A program made the position numbers and the translations under genes. Below the pieces are notes generated by a model, which had not been told where the DNA came from, searched no databases, and saw only the letters and a list, made by a program, of their open reading frames with translations. Shown here in pieces: positions 26,563-35,438 of a stretch of DNA of 64,000 bases. Origin of the DNA: CAXSBR01 sp964236495 (GTDB lineage: Bacteria; Actinomycetota; Actinomycetes; Mycobacteriales; Jatrophihabitantaceae); the NCBI GenBank assembly GCA_964236495.1, contig CAXSBR010000008.1, positions 90,383-154,382 of the forward strand, given 5' to 3'. Each line of letters begins with the position of its first letter. The first letter of the stretch is position 1.

Positions 26563-26693
26563 GTGTGCGGGCTGACGACTACGGCGACGATCTGCCTCCA
26601 GGCGGCATGACCGCAGACGGCGCCGTGCCACTGGACGACACCGCTGGAGCGGATAACACCGTGCCCGCCCTGCTGAAAAGGACCCGTCAGTGA
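26559..26693 (+). CDS. Small acidic hypothetical protein, coupled
   Basis: A 44-residue frame whose GTG overlaps the stop of the LicD fusion (GTGA) and whose stop overlaps the GTG of the next gene. It is acidic (ADDYGDD ... LDDTAGAD) with a short basic end LLKRTRQ. No domain is recognisable. It may be a real linker gene or only a translational bridge keeping ribosomes moving to the coiled-coil gene. Confidence 0.45.
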   Translation: MSVRADDYGDDLPPGGMTADGAVPLDDTAGADNTVPALLKRTRQ

Positions 26694-27055
26694 ATATCTC
26701 CAAGTCCTCCCGCCGGATTGCTGCGAAGGCCGTGCGGCAGATGGCGCCCCGCACGGTGTCCAAGCTGCGGTTGGTGTCGACGCTGGACCCGGCGTTCGGC
26801 TACGGCGCGGCCCGCTTCATTGCCTACGAGCGAGAGCTGCGGGCGCTGCGGCGCGAGATCGATGCACTGCGGCGCGACAACCGTCGGGTGGCAGAGCTGT
26901 ACGACGTGGTGTTCGAGTGGGCCAAGAGCAACGCCGGCGGGCAGGGCAAGGCTGCAGGAAGTAGCGCTTTCTCTGCGCCCGACGCCGACGCGACCGTGGA
27001 GCGGGTTGCAGCAGCACTCGCCGAGCACGACCGGGTGTCGCCTGCGCCCAGCTGA
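26690..27055 (+). CDS. Coiled-coil hypothetical protein of the envelope cluster
   Basis: A 121-residue protein with a strongly basic N-terminus and a heptad-like coiled-coil segment (about 42-68: YERELRALRREIDALRRDNR). A low-complexity Gly/Ala/Ser region follows. An AAAGGA site precedes the GTG start. The position directly after the LicD-methyltransferase suggests an assembly or scaffold partner of the envelope enzymes; that is inference. No known family recognised. Confidence 0.6.
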   Translation: MNISKSSRRIAAKAVRQMAPRTVSKLRLVSTLDPAFGYGAARFIAYERELRALRREIDALRRDNRRVAELYDVVFEWAKSNAGGQGKAAGSSAFSAPDADATVERVAAALAEHDRVSPAPS

Positions 27056-27185
27056 ATTAGGCTGGCCGGCTCTGGCAGGTAGCTGCGTGCGGAGGCGGCG
27101 CGTCGTTGATCTTGCCGAATCTGCCAGGCGGCCACCGCTGCGGCGCCAGGCGGCCACCGCTGCGGCGAGACGGTCTGGCAGCCGG

Positions 27186-28685
27186 CTAAGGCAAGGTCAG
27201 TGAGCCTGCGTGGTGCGGTGTCAGCTCGGCAACGAATTGATAGCCGAATATGGTTGGTCGAAGGCGAACAAGGGCACGGTCGAGGCGCCGCATCATTCGG
27301 GTTCTCCTGGTATCACTTCGGGAAAGAACGTCGAATGGTAGGCCCGTGTACTCCAGTGCAAGCAGGTCCAGACCGCTGCTGAGGAATAGTCGCCGCAGGC
27401 TTTTCCGGGTAAAGAACCGAAGGTGGGTCTGGTCGAGGATGCCGCGCCTGTCGTAATCGAAGGCGCCGGCCACCACGCGACCGCGCGGGTACCAGTGCCC
27501 GAAGTTGGGTGTAGAGATCAAAATAACGCCGCCGGGCGCCAGCACTTGAGCCATCTCGCGGAGCAGCTTTTCCGGGTTTCGTACGTGCTCGATCACATCT
27601 GCAGCAACGACGACATCGAAATCCTTCCCTGCCGCCACCGGAACTCCGTCTTCCAGATCACCCGGGTAGAAACTGTCAAGCCGTTCCCGTACCCCTGGAA
27701 TCTCGATGTTGTCGACGCCGGTGACGTGGTGTCCTCGCTCGCGCATGCGCTGGGACAGCTGAGCACCCGAACACCCTAAGTCGAGTACTCGACCAGGTGC
27801 GGTGTCTGCCAGCAATTCCATGATGGCGGTATGCGAAGTGCCTTCGCCTTCTTTCAGCGCGTACTCTGCGTCAGTTGGAACCCAATTATGCGTGCCAATG
27901 CCGACCTTGGTGAGGCGGTACTGCACAACATCGCGGATGACGTCGCGTGCGTACTTGAGTCCGTCGACATAACAGATTTCGTCTCCGTAGTACGTCGGTA
28001 TCGGAATTTCGACGATGCGCTTGCCGGCGTCGAGAAGTTGCACGATGATCTGGGTGTCGAAGTCGAAGCCGTCAGTATTTGAGTTGAAAGGTATCTCGGC
28101 CAGGGCGGAGACCCGGTACGCACGGTAACCGGAGTGAAACTCGGTCAACGAGGAGGAGAGCAGCCGGTTCTCCACCGACGTCAGGATCTTATTACCGACG
28201 TATTTGTACAGCGGCATGCCGCCAGCAAGTGCCGACCCAGGCTGCATCATCCGCGAACCGAAGACGGCATCGGCTTGACCGTTGACCAATGGCGCGACCA
28301 TTTCCGGAAGACATTCCGGAGCATACTGACCATCTCCATGCAAGAGCACCACGATGTCAAGTCCACGATCTATCGCGGCGAGGTAGCCCTGTTTCTGATT
28401 ACCGCCGTAGCCCAGGTTGCGCCGATGCTGGACGACGGTCGTAGAGACGTGGTCGTTGTCGGCGCGCCACGCCAGGCCGTGATCGATGGTGGCGTCCGGG
28501 CTGGCATCATCGAAGATCAAGATCTCATCGATCTGCGGTCGGAAGTCGACCGGAATGCGGTCCAGAGTGGCCTGCAGGGTGGACGCCGCGTTGTACGTCA
28601 CGACCAGGATGCCGATCCGAAGTCGCCGGGTCGCAGTTGTGACGTCGCCCGACGTCAAGGAGTTGGGCGTGATGTGTTCGGGCAC
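27186..28685 (-). CDS. Bifunctional glycosyltransferase (DPM1-like) and SAM methyltransferase
   Basis: A 499-residue fusion. Residues about 22-250 are a GT2 domain of the dolichyl-phosphate-mannose-synthase type (IGILVVTYNAASTL, EILIFDDASPD, LLHGDGQY as the metal site, SGYRAYR). Residues about 295-470 are a class I methyltransferase (RVLDLGCSGAQLS, DVVVAADVIEHV, GGVILISTPNF). Such fusions build and modify surface glycans. It is divergent from the flippase-like gene. The GTG at 28685 is the longest sensible start; I see no strong ribosome-binding site. The codon use is less GC-biased than in the flanking housekeeping genes. Confidence 0.82.
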   Translation of the reverse strand: MPEHITPNSLTSGDVTTATRRLRIGILVVTYNAASTLQATLDRIPVDFRPQIDEILIFDDASPDATIDHGLAWRADNDHVSTTVVQHRRNLGYGGNQKQGYLAAIDRGLDIVVLLHGDGQYAPECLPEMVAPLVNGQADAVFGSRMMQPGSALAGGMPLYKYVGNKILTSVENRLLSSSLTEFHSGYRAYRVSALAEIPFNSNTDGFDFDTQIIVQLLDAGKRIVEIPIPTYYGDEICYVDGLKYARDVIRDVVQYRLTKVGIGTHNWVPTDAEYALKEGEGTSHTAIMELLADTAPGRVLDLGCSGAQLSQRMRERGHHVTGVDNIEIPGVRERLDSFYPGDLEDGVPVAAGKDFDVVVAADVIEHVRNPEKLLREMAQVLAPGGVILISTPNFGHWYPRGRVVAGAFDYDRRGILDQTHLRFFTRKSLRRLFLSSGLDLLALEYTGLPFDVLSRSDTRRTRMMRRLDRALVRLRPTIFGYQFVAELTPHHAGSLTLP

Positions 28686-28727
28686 GGACTGTAATTCTAC
28701 TCCATTCCAGAGCGACGCACATCAAAC

Positions 28728-29804
28728 GTGCCGGGTGTCCAGGTACTGTTTCAAGTCATGCATCAAACATCCGGCATGGCCTCGTGGACGCGGCGCGCAT
28801 TCCGGTCAGGACACGTGATGCGCTATCTGCGGATCGGCATGATGGCCGCAGCCCTTGCGTTGCTGCTGTTGGCAGTTGTCGGCAACTGGGCACGTTTCAG
28901 CGACGACCTGAGCAAGGTCGGCTTGGTGCGCACGCTGCTGTCAGTGCCCCTGCTCATCGGCGGTCTTGCCGCTGGCATGCTGGCATGGCGCCAAATATTG
29001 GGCGGCCTGGGCAGTCGCTTGAACTTACCAACCGCGAGCAAGATCTACTTCCTCGGCCAGCTGGGCAAGTACCTCCCGGGCTCGGTGTGGCCGGTTCTCG
29101 CGCAGATGGAGTTGGGTCGCGATCACGGCGTCGCGCGACGGCGTTCTCTGGTTGCTGTTGTCGCGGCCACAGTATTGAGCTTGACAACGGCGCTGACTCT
29201 GGCCGGCTTGACCGTTGCGGTACTGCCCGACCATTACCGCGCCCGCCTCTGGTGGCTGATGCTGCCGGTACCATTTCTCGCCACCTTGCTGCACCCGCGG
29301 GTTCTATGGGCTGCACTCCGTCGAGTGCCGCGGCTACGCCTCCTGGACGGCCAGCCCGAACCGCCCCCGATGTCGGCGATGCTCAAAGCCACCGGGTGGT
29401 CCCTAGCCGGGTGGGCCTGTTACGGGCTCCATATCGCAGTTCTAGCGCTGGCTTTTCATCCGCGAAACTTGGCCACGCTGTTTGTTGTGTGCATCGGTGG
29501 CTACGCACTTGCCTGGTGCGCCGGCCTGGTCGTGTTCTTGTTGCCCGCCGGCGCTGGAGCCCGGGATCTGGCTCTCGTCGTCGCCTTGTCGACCGTGCTT
29601 CCTACCGGGCCCGCGCTGGCTGTTGCGGTCATCTCCCGCATGGTGACCACCGCCTGCGACTTGGGCTGCGCCGGGGTAGCTTTTGCGACCTCGCACAGAG
29701 CACTGCCATGGAAGGTCGCACGCACCGCTGACGCCACCCCTCCGGAACCCGAAAACGGTGCAATGGTCGGTTCTATGTCCGAGCTCGCTCGGGTCCAGCA
29801 GTGA
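28728..29804 (+). CDS. Lysylphosphatidylglycerol synthase-like (UPF0104) membrane protein
   Basis: A 358-residue polytopic membrane protein. FLGQLGKYLPGSVWPV is the family signature of AglD/MprF-N-terminal-like proteins, often encoded beside glycosyltransferases and thought to act in lipid-linked sugar handling or flipping. About eight hydrophobic segments are visible. The first in-frame start is the GTG at 28728; an ATG at 28758 is an alternative. Its stop overlaps the GTG of the next gene. Exact function unknown. Confidence 0.75.
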   Translation: MPGVQVLFQVMHQTSGMASWTRRAFRSGHVMRYLRIGMMAAALALLLLAVVGNWARFSDDLSKVGLVRTLLSVPLLIGGLAAGMLAWRQILGGLGSRLNLPTASKIYFLGQLGKYLPGSVWPVLAQMELGRDHGVARRRSLVAVVAATVLSLTTALTLAGLTVAVLPDHYRARLWWLMLPVPFLATLLHPRVLWAALRRVPRLRLLDGQPEPPPMSAMLKATGWSLAGWACYGLHIAVLALAFHPRNLATLFVVCIGGYALAWCAGLVVFLLPAGAGARDLALVVALSTVLPTGPALAVAVISRMVTTACDLGCAGVAFATSHRALPWKVARTADATPPEPENGAMVGSMSELARVQQ

Positions 29805-31024
29805 CCAGCCATGCTGTGTCCGGACCGGTCACGTCGACCAGTACGCGTGCTAGCGACCCGCGCATTGGGCGGGCCCGGTGGACGGTACTCATCGTCGCCG
29901 TCCTTGTACTCGTTCCAAAACTGATTTTGGCCTGGCGCACCGGCGGAACCCGAGATGTCGGAACGTGGCAGATCTTCGCCGCCGGCGTCAAAAGCAAAGG
30001 TCCCGTCGGCGTGTACTCAATCAACTTCCATACCAGTCACCGCCTCTACAACCATCCGCCGCTGGTGGGCTGGTTGCTCGAGCTGTTGAATTATCTGTCG
30101 TCAGTGGGCATCCGACTTCGATTCAGCTTGCGGGCGATCGCAAGCGTTGCCGATGTCGGTTCAGCCCTACTCACGTTTGAGATCGTGCGGCGCCGCTCAT
30201 CGCTGCTTCGGGCTGTCGCCGCAGGCATGATCGTCGGCGCAAGTCCTGTTCTGGTGTTGATCTCGGGCTATCACGGCAACACCGACCCGATCTTCGTCGC
30301 ACTCGTCCTGCTCGGAACGTTCCTACTAGTTGACATGGAGATGGCAATCCTCGGCGGGGCCGCACTGGCGCTTGCCCTAAGCATCAAAATAGTTCCGGTG
30401 GTCGTTTTACCGGCTTTGGTCGTGTATGTCGTGAAATATCGCAGGCCATTATTGGCCAAGACAACTGCTGGTTTCGGCGTCGTGTTTATCGCCCTGTGGG
30501 CAGTGCCGGTGCTGACCCAGTGGAAGAGCATCAAAGACAACGTCCTCGGTTATTCCGGCGTGGGAGCGCGCCAGTGGGGTCCGATCCAGATTGCTAGGCA
30601 GGCGCATGACGCCGGCCTGGTGCAGTTCCTCAGCGGGCCGGGCAAAAACCTGTCCCTTATTCTCGCCTGCCTGATCCCGGCGGCTATCGTCTGGCAACGA
30701 GGAGATTATGCCGTCCAGGGCGTATGCCTGGCTCTGGTCGTGTTCTTGGCGCTCAGCCCCGCCTTCGGTGTTCAGTACCTCGCCTGGGCATTGGCCGCGT
30801 CTTGCATTCTCAGCGTATGGCTCGGAACGTTGTACAACGTATTTGCTGGAACCCTCCTATTCTTGACCTACAACCATTGGAATAAGGGGTTTCCATGGAC
30901 GCGCATCGTCAGTGGGCATCTCACCCCATTCGAAGTAAATGTCGGTCTTGTAGCCTGGTTTGTTCTCGTTGTGCTAGTGGGTTATGAGCTTTTCGTAGGA
31001 TCAGGCCTGCGCCGCGTGCGTTGA
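29801..31024 (+). CDS. GT-C-type polyprenyl-phosphate-dependent glycosyltransferase
   Basis: A 407-residue integral membrane protein with about ten helices. A hydrophilic loop after the first helix contains GTRDVGTWQIFAAGV and NHPPLVGWLLELL, which resembles the GT87/mannosyltransferase class using lipid-phosphate sugars. It overlaps the upstream UPF0104-type gene by GTGA, and the pair probably works with the DPM1-like enzyme on the opposite strand. Base composition is visibly less GC-rich (runs such as GCATCAAAATAGTTCC) than in neighbouring housekeeping genes, hinting at recent acquisition. Confidence 0.72.
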   Translation: MTSHAVSGPVTSTSTRASDPRIGRARWTVLIVAVLVLVPKLILAWRTGGTRDVGTWQIFAAGVKSKGPVGVYSINFHTSHRLYNHPPLVGWLLELLNYLSSVGIRLRFSLRAIASVADVGSALLTFEIVRRRSSLLRAVAAGMIVGASPVLVLISGYHGNTDPIFVALVLLGTFLLVDMEMAILGGAALALALSIKIVPVVVLPALVVYVVKYRRPLLAKTTAGFGVVFIALWAVPVLTQWKSIKDNVLGYSGVGARQWGPIQIARQAHDAGLVQFLSGPGKNLSLILACLIPAAIVWQRGDYAVQGVCLALVVFLALSPAFGVQYLAWALAASCILSVWLGTLYNVFAGTLLFLTYNHWNKGFPWTRIVSGHLTPFEVNVGLVAWFVLVVLVGYELFVGSGLRRVR

Positions 31025-31140
31025 GCGACGTGATCCGCGTCGGCGGCCCTACCCGCGGCTTACTTGGTGCTGGGCCGGTCGATGCACTCCTCGCCGGCGT
31101 CTGCCAACTCAGTTGAAGCAGCTTGTGGCACCCTGTTCCC

Positions 31141-33102
31141 GTGTCCGTCGATGTGAGCGAGCCCGAGGTCGGTACGCCCAGGGTCAGCGTTGTCGTTCCG
31201 ACCTACGCCCCGGGCGAGCGCATCACTGGGCTGGTTCGATCGCTGGAGAATCAGACCCTGCCGGCCTCTGAGTTCGAGGTGATCTTCGTCGACGACGGCT
31301 CGCCGGGGAAGGACACCTGGACGCGTCTGCAGCAGATCCGCGACACCCACGACAACGTGCGGATCGAACGCATCGAGAATTCCGGCTGGCCGAGCCGGCC
31401 ACGCAACGTCGGGTTGGAACTAGCGCGCGGGCAGTACGTGCTGTTCATGGATCATGACGACGAGCTGTACCCCCGAGCGCTCGAAGCAGGCTATGCGATG
31501 GCCGCGCGCACCGGTGCCGACGTCCTGAACGGCAAGGAGACCCGCACCGACCAGCCGAAATGGGCGTTGGAGGTCTATACGGAGAACTTTGACAACGCCA
31601 TTGATCGCCAGGACATTCATCCGCTGATCCCGACGAACCCGCACAAATTGTTCCGTCGCGCGCTGCTTATGAAGCACGGCATCCGATTTCCCGAAGGACG
31701 CCGGGTGCTCTGGGAAGACGTATTCTTCGCTCTCGACGTCGCCCAGCACGCCAAAGTCATCTCGGTGATGTCTGACACGCCTTTCTATCACTGGGTGCGC
31801 AAGGGCAAGACGGCGTCGTCGTCGTATCAGGAGAACATCGACGAGTACTGGCGCTGGGTTCGCGAGATTGTCCTGCAGACCAACGAAAAGCTTGCCGCAC
31901 CGGAGCTGCGCGGGCAGTGGCGGCTGATGCTGCTGCATCAGTACCGCAGCCGCATCCTGGCCGTGCTGGGGACGTCGTTGTTCAAGGCGCCGGCTGAGGA
32001 CTTCGAACTCGTTCGGCGGACCGTCGACGAGCTGATCGGCAACCACATCCCGGCCGAACTCGACCAGTACCTGACGCCCACGCAGCTGGGCCGGGCCGCG
32101 CTGTTGCGCAAGGGCCGCTGGGATTTGCTCAAGAAGCTTGTGGCGGTGGATTCGGGACTGCTCGGCGTAAGCACTGCGACATCGCTGAAGTGGACGCAGG
32201 GCACTCTGCAGATGACTGCGGAGTCACGCTGGAGCAGCGTTGGTGCTGCTGGGCTGGCTATCCGCTACGACGCCGACCGACTGGTACGCGACCTTCCCGG
32301 TGACGTGATGGCCGAACTGCCGCCGCAGGCGATCGACATGGAAGACGCGGTGCACGCGGCGAGCACCGGCTTCGCCATTCGCGCGCGCGACACCGGCCTG
32401 ACCTGGATGCTCCCCGGCCAGTGCGAGCCGCGAATCGACGTAGTGGACGGTCGGCCGGAGCTGGTCGTGAGTGCCACCGGCCTTCTAGATCCGCAGACAG
32501 CCGTCTTCGGCCGCCCACTGGATGAGACGTCGTGGGACGTCACCACCCGCAATGAACTCGTGGGCACAATCAATCAACGGGGGCTGCGCACGTCGATCGG
32601 CGCGCGCCCTTGCGTGCGCAACGGCCGGGTCTACATCGCCTATCGGGCTAAGACCAAGACGCTGAGCCTGGACGTCGACGAGCGGTATCGAAGTTTGGTG
32701 GGCTCGGCCAGACTCGACCCGAAGCGCGTGCGGGTCACCGTCTCCGCGCCTGGCCGGATCGGCGCGCTGCTGGCGCACCGTCCGATTTCGACGTTCGAGC
32801 TGCCCTTCACCGGCGTGGCCACCAGCGACGACATCGCAGTCGCTGCTGACATACTGCTGCAACCAAGCCCGCAGGGGCAGACTCCGGTGATCGAGAAAAT
32901 TTCCGGTAAGGGTCTTGAGGCGCAGGTATGGCCAGCCAAGATTGTGCCCGCAGAGGATGGCGTTTGGCTGGTGGCGACGATCCGTAAGTCGCCTGGGACG
33001 TACCTGCTGACCTTGCTGGCCCACGCCCGCTCTCTGGACACCGGCCTCGATGTCACGGTGGCTGTAGACGGCAATCTGAGTTTTGCAGAGCGCGCGGGCT
33101 GA
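31141..33102 (+). CDS. GT2 glycosyltransferase of the teichoic-acid (TarS/TarP) type
   Basis: A 653-residue protein from the GTG at 31141. Its N-terminal GT-A domain reads VSVVVPTYAPGERI, EVIFVDDGSPG, RNVGLELARGQYVLFMDHDDELYP (metal motif DHDDE), and RVLWEDVFFALDV. A long C-terminal part with beta-rich segments (about 350-640) resembles the trimerisation/accessory domains of wall-teichoic-acid glycosyltransferases. It probably decorates a polyol-phosphate polymer; the TarI-like gene next door supports this. Sugar donor unknown. Confidence 0.75.
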   Translation: MSVDVSEPEVGTPRVSVVVPTYAPGERITGLVRSLENQTLPASEFEVIFVDDGSPGKDTWTRLQQIRDTHDNVRIERIENSGWPSRPRNVGLELARGQYVLFMDHDDELYPRALEAGYAMAARTGADVLNGKETRTDQPKWALEVYTENFDNAIDRQDIHPLIPTNPHKLFRRALLMKHGIRFPEGRRVLWEDVFFALDVAQHAKVISVMSDTPFYHWVRKGKTASSSYQENIDEYWRWVREIVLQTNEKLAAPELRGQWRLMLLHQYRSRILAVLGTSLFKAPAEDFELVRRTVDELIGNHIPAELDQYLTPTQLGRAALLRKGRWDLLKKLVAVDSGLLGVSTATSLKWTQGTLQMTAESRWSSVGAAGLAIRYDADRLVRDLPGDVMAELPPQAIDMEDAVHAASTGFAIRARDTGLTWMLPGQCEPRIDVVDGRPELVVSATGLLDPQTAVFGRPLDETSWDVTTRNELVGTINQRGLRTSIGARPCVRNGRVYIAYRAKTKTLSLDVDERYRSLVGSARLDPKRVRVTVSAPGRIGALLAHRPISTFELPFTGVATSDDIAVAADILLQPSPQGQTPVIEKISGKGLEAQVWPAKIVPAEDGVWLVATIRKSPGTYLLTLLAHARSLDTGLDVTVAVDGNLSFAERAG

Positions 33103-33164
33103 CCGTATGCGGCCCGCCTACTGCTGACTCGTGCCGCCACTGCCGCCCAGCTAACCCAAGTTCA

Positions 33165-33857
33165 CTACTCCCAATCTGCTTGGGCCATGATCTGGTCGGC
33201 GATCAGCAGATCAGTTCGAGTAGTGATCTTGATGTTGTAGTCCTCGCCACGCACGATCTTGACGCGGTGGCCGGTGTACTCGGCTACCAGGTCGGCGTCA
33301 TCGCTGACCCGGGCGTACTGATTGGCGACGGCGCCTGCGTAGGCACGCTCGAGCAACTCGCGCTGGAACACCTGCGGCGTCTGGCCGAGCCAGCTGTGTG
33401 CCCGGTCCAGCGAGCCGGTGATGAACTCGTCGTCGTCGACAACCTTGAGCTGCACCACCGTGGGCGTGCCCAGCATGGCCGCGCCGTGCTCCACACCGGC
33501 GTCGAGCGCCCGCGTGATCAATTCGGCGTTGATGAATGGCCGCACGCCGTCGTGCACCAGAATCATCGAGCCCGTGGTGGCCTGAAGGCCGTTACGGGCG
33601 GAGATGAAGCGTTCCGCGCCACCGTCGACGAGCGTCACGGGCAGCTTCGCCTTGTCGATCAAGATGTAGGCGTACTCGTCCCGGTTCTCCGGGCTGATCG
33701 TCACAACAATCTCGTCCACGACGGGGTGGACGAACTCGCGCACCGTCTTCTCCAGCACGGTGATCCCGTTCATCTTGACCAGCAGTTTGTTGCCGCCGAA
33801 GCGCACTCCACGCCCGGCACATGTCACGATGGCCGAGACTTTGTGGGACTTGTACAT
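33165..33857 (-). CDS. IspD/TarI-family cytidylyltransferase
   Basis: A 230-residue CTP-dependent cytidylyltransferase. It shows AIVTCAGRGVRFGGNKLL (nucleotide loop), ILVHDGVRPFI, the Asp-rich RVSDDADLVE and KITTRTDLLIAD at the end. The family covers IspD (isoprenoid methylerythritol step) and TarI (CDP-ribitol for teichoic acid). The location inside an envelope cluster, next to a TarS-like enzyme, favours the TarI role; the sequence alone does not settle it. No TarJ-type dehydrogenase is seen, but an SDR gene is adjacent. Confidence 0.8.
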   Translation of the reverse strand: MYKSHKVSAIVTCAGRGVRFGGNKLLVKMNGITVLEKTVREFVHPVVDEIVVTISPENRDEYAYILIDKAKLPVTLVDGGAERFISARNGLQATTGSMILVHDGVRPFINAELITRALDAGVEHGAAMLGTPTVVQLKVVDDDEFITGSLDRAHSWLGQTPQVFQRELLERAYAGAVANQYARVSDDADLVAEYTGHRVKIVRGEDYNIKITTRTDLLIADQIMAQADWE

Positions 33858-33902
33858 GCCTGGAATCCTCGCTGATCAGACGGTCAAAGGCGGGCAGGGG
33901 GA

Positions 33903-34703
33903 TCAGCGCGTTGGTGCCGATGCGCCTTGGACGTCGGCGACGAAGGCGCGCAGTGCCGCCAATTCGGCGGCTTCGTCCATGAGGTACCCCGGCGGTCCAC
34001 CGAACAGCTCGGCGTGCACGGTGCGCATGTCGCGGGTGTACATCTGCGCAAACGCGTTGGGCGCGCCAGGAACCGTCTGGGCGCTGATGTCGCGGTCGAA
34101 GCACTCCGCCGCCACCCGGGCGCTGGTCAATGCGGGCGTGGCCACGTTGAGCGTCGCCAGCCCGGCGTCCAGCGCTATTTCGACGTCGCCCCACAGCCGG
34201 CGCAGGTCGTAGTACTGGAACCGATCGTCAGGCCGAATGTATTCGACGCGGTAGTCGTGCAGCAGGTCGTAGACGATGCCCTTCTTCAGCGCCGCGCCGT
34301 AGAGCTGCGGCAACCGGACGGCGAGGGTAGGGAATCGGGCAGCAAGCCGGCGTTCCATCTGGAGGCGATTCGCTCCGTAGGGCGTCAAACCGTCCACGCT
34401 GAGCGCAGTGGTTTCGTCGGGCGACGTCCCGCCGGGATAGATGCAGACGGTGGAGACGAACACCAACTGGGCAATGTGCACAGTGGACAGCACGGCGAGG
34501 TACTGCTCGATGGCGGCCAGGTCTTGCGCGCTGTGCTGGTTCACCCAGTGCGAGTCCGCCCGGCTGGCCGCGCTGACTACGAGGTCGTAGGACTGCCCGC
34601 GGAGCTCGTCGATGTTGGCGGTGTTGTAGCAGTCGGTGAAGGAATGTGCCGCGCGCACGTTGGAGCCGACGAACCCGGTGTATCCGATCAGGGCAGTTCT
34701 CAC
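33903..34703 (-). CDS. NAD-dependent epimerase/dehydratase-like SDR protein
   Basis: A 266-residue extended short-chain dehydrogenase-like protein. The N-terminal nucleotide motif is IGYTGFVGSN (G-x-x-G-x-x-G type). It is followed by VVSAASRADSHWVNQ, VFVSTVCIYPGG and YGANRLQME. The canonical YxxxK catalytic pair reads Y-G-A-N-R, so the lysine is replaced by arginine. It lies upstream of and on the same strand as the cytidylyltransferase, 45 bp apart, so the two are likely one operon. It could reduce or epimerise the sugar precursor of the CDP-activated unit; this is inference. Start codon is GTG. Confidence 0.7.
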   Translation of the reverse strand: MRTALIGYTGFVGSNVRAAHSFTDCYNTANIDELRGQSYDLVVSAASRADSHWVNQHSAQDLAAIEQYLAVLSTVHIAQLVFVSTVCIYPGGTSPDETTALSVDGLTPYGANRLQMERRLAARFPTLAVRLPQLYGAALKKGIVYDLLHDYRVEYIRPDDRFQYYDLRRLWGDVEIALDAGLATLNVATPALTSARVAAECFDRDISAQTVPGAPNAFAQMYTRDMRTVHAELFGGPPGYLMDEAAELAALRAFVADVQGASAPTR

Positions 34704-34818
34704 CGCGCGACAGCTCCGATCATCGCTCGTTCTCCTCTTCCGTCGCCGTCATCCTAGAGGCGCCGGCGGGCGCAGCTGCGCGGTTCGTGCGCCCGGTTGC
34801 GGCAGCACGCCGGCCGGG

Positions 34819-34843
34819 CGCAGCCACGTTTGACGTGGCTGCG
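34819..34843. promoter_or_regulatory. Perfect 11-bp hairpin 15 bp before the lrp start
   Basis: CGCAGCCACGT (34819-34829) and ACGTGGCTGCG (34833-34843) are perfect complements with a TTG spacer. It lies in the divergent region between the SDR gene and lrp, close to the lrp start. It could be an operator for the Lrp protein itself, or a leader hairpin. Confidence 0.5.
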
Positions 34844-34857
34844 TCGATCCGGTCGAC

Positions 34858-35364
34858 TTGACGACTGTGGATTCCCTCGATCTTCAACTGGTGAACGCGC
34901 TTCGCCGCAATGCTCGCGCGAGCTACGCCGAGCTGGCCCGCACAGTCGGATTGTCGGCGCCTTCGGTGCACGAACGCGTCAGCAAGCTGGAGAGCTCGGG
35001 CGTTCTACGCGGTTACCACGCCTTGGTGTCGCCCGAAGCACTGGGCAACGCCATGAGCGCCTTGATCGGCATCTTCCTCACCGACAAGGGCGACGTGGAC
35101 AAGGTCAGTACCGCGCTGGGTGAGGTGGCCCAAGTCGAGGACTGCTGGTTCGTCGCCGGCGAAGAAGCATTCATGATCAAGGTCCGGGTACCTGACGTTG
35201 CCGAGCTGGAGCAGCTGATCGGCACCGTAACGCGCATCGAGGGCGTTGCTCGAACCCGTACGACGGTGGTGCTGTCGACGAAGTTCGAGGGCCGGCTGAA
35301 TGTCGCTGGCGCACGAGACAGCGAAGCGGACAGCCAGCTCATCGGCGCAGATCAAACCGGCTAG
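34858..35364 (+). CDS. Lrp/AsnC-family transcriptional regulator
   Basis: A 168-residue regulator. The N-terminal winged HTH reads DLQLVNALRRNARASYAELARTVGLSAPSVHERVSKLESSGVLRGY. A RAM ligand-binding domain follows (IGIFLTDKGDVDKVSTALGEVAQVEDCWFVAGEEAFMIKVRV). Family members sense amino acids and bind DNA as dimers or octamers. The start is either TTG 34858 or GTG 34867. Target genes are unknown; the divergent SDR/cytidylyltransferase pair is a candidate. It ends just before a strong hairpin. Confidence 0.88.
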   Translation: MTTVDSLDLQLVNALRRNARASYAELARTVGLSAPSVHERVSKLESSGVLRGYHALVSPEALGNAMSALIGIFLTDKGDVDKVSTALGEVAQVEDCWFVAGEEAFMIKVRVPDVAELEQLIGTVTRIEGVARTRTTVVLSTKFEGRLNVAGARDSEADSQLIGADQTG

Positions 35365-35399
35365 TGCCACCTACGTGCCTGGACGGCACGTAGGTGGCA
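35365..35399. terminator. Perfect 15-bp stem terminator after lrp
   Basis: TGCCACCTACGTGCC (35365-35379) and GGCACGTAGGTGGCA (35385-35399) form a perfect 15-bp stem with a 5-base loop directly after the lrp stop. It lies between convergent genes, so it can serve both strands. Confidence 0.85.
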
Positions 35400-35438
35400 G
35401 GTAGGCAGCGCCGCTGAGCTATCTCGTTGGTGACCGAA

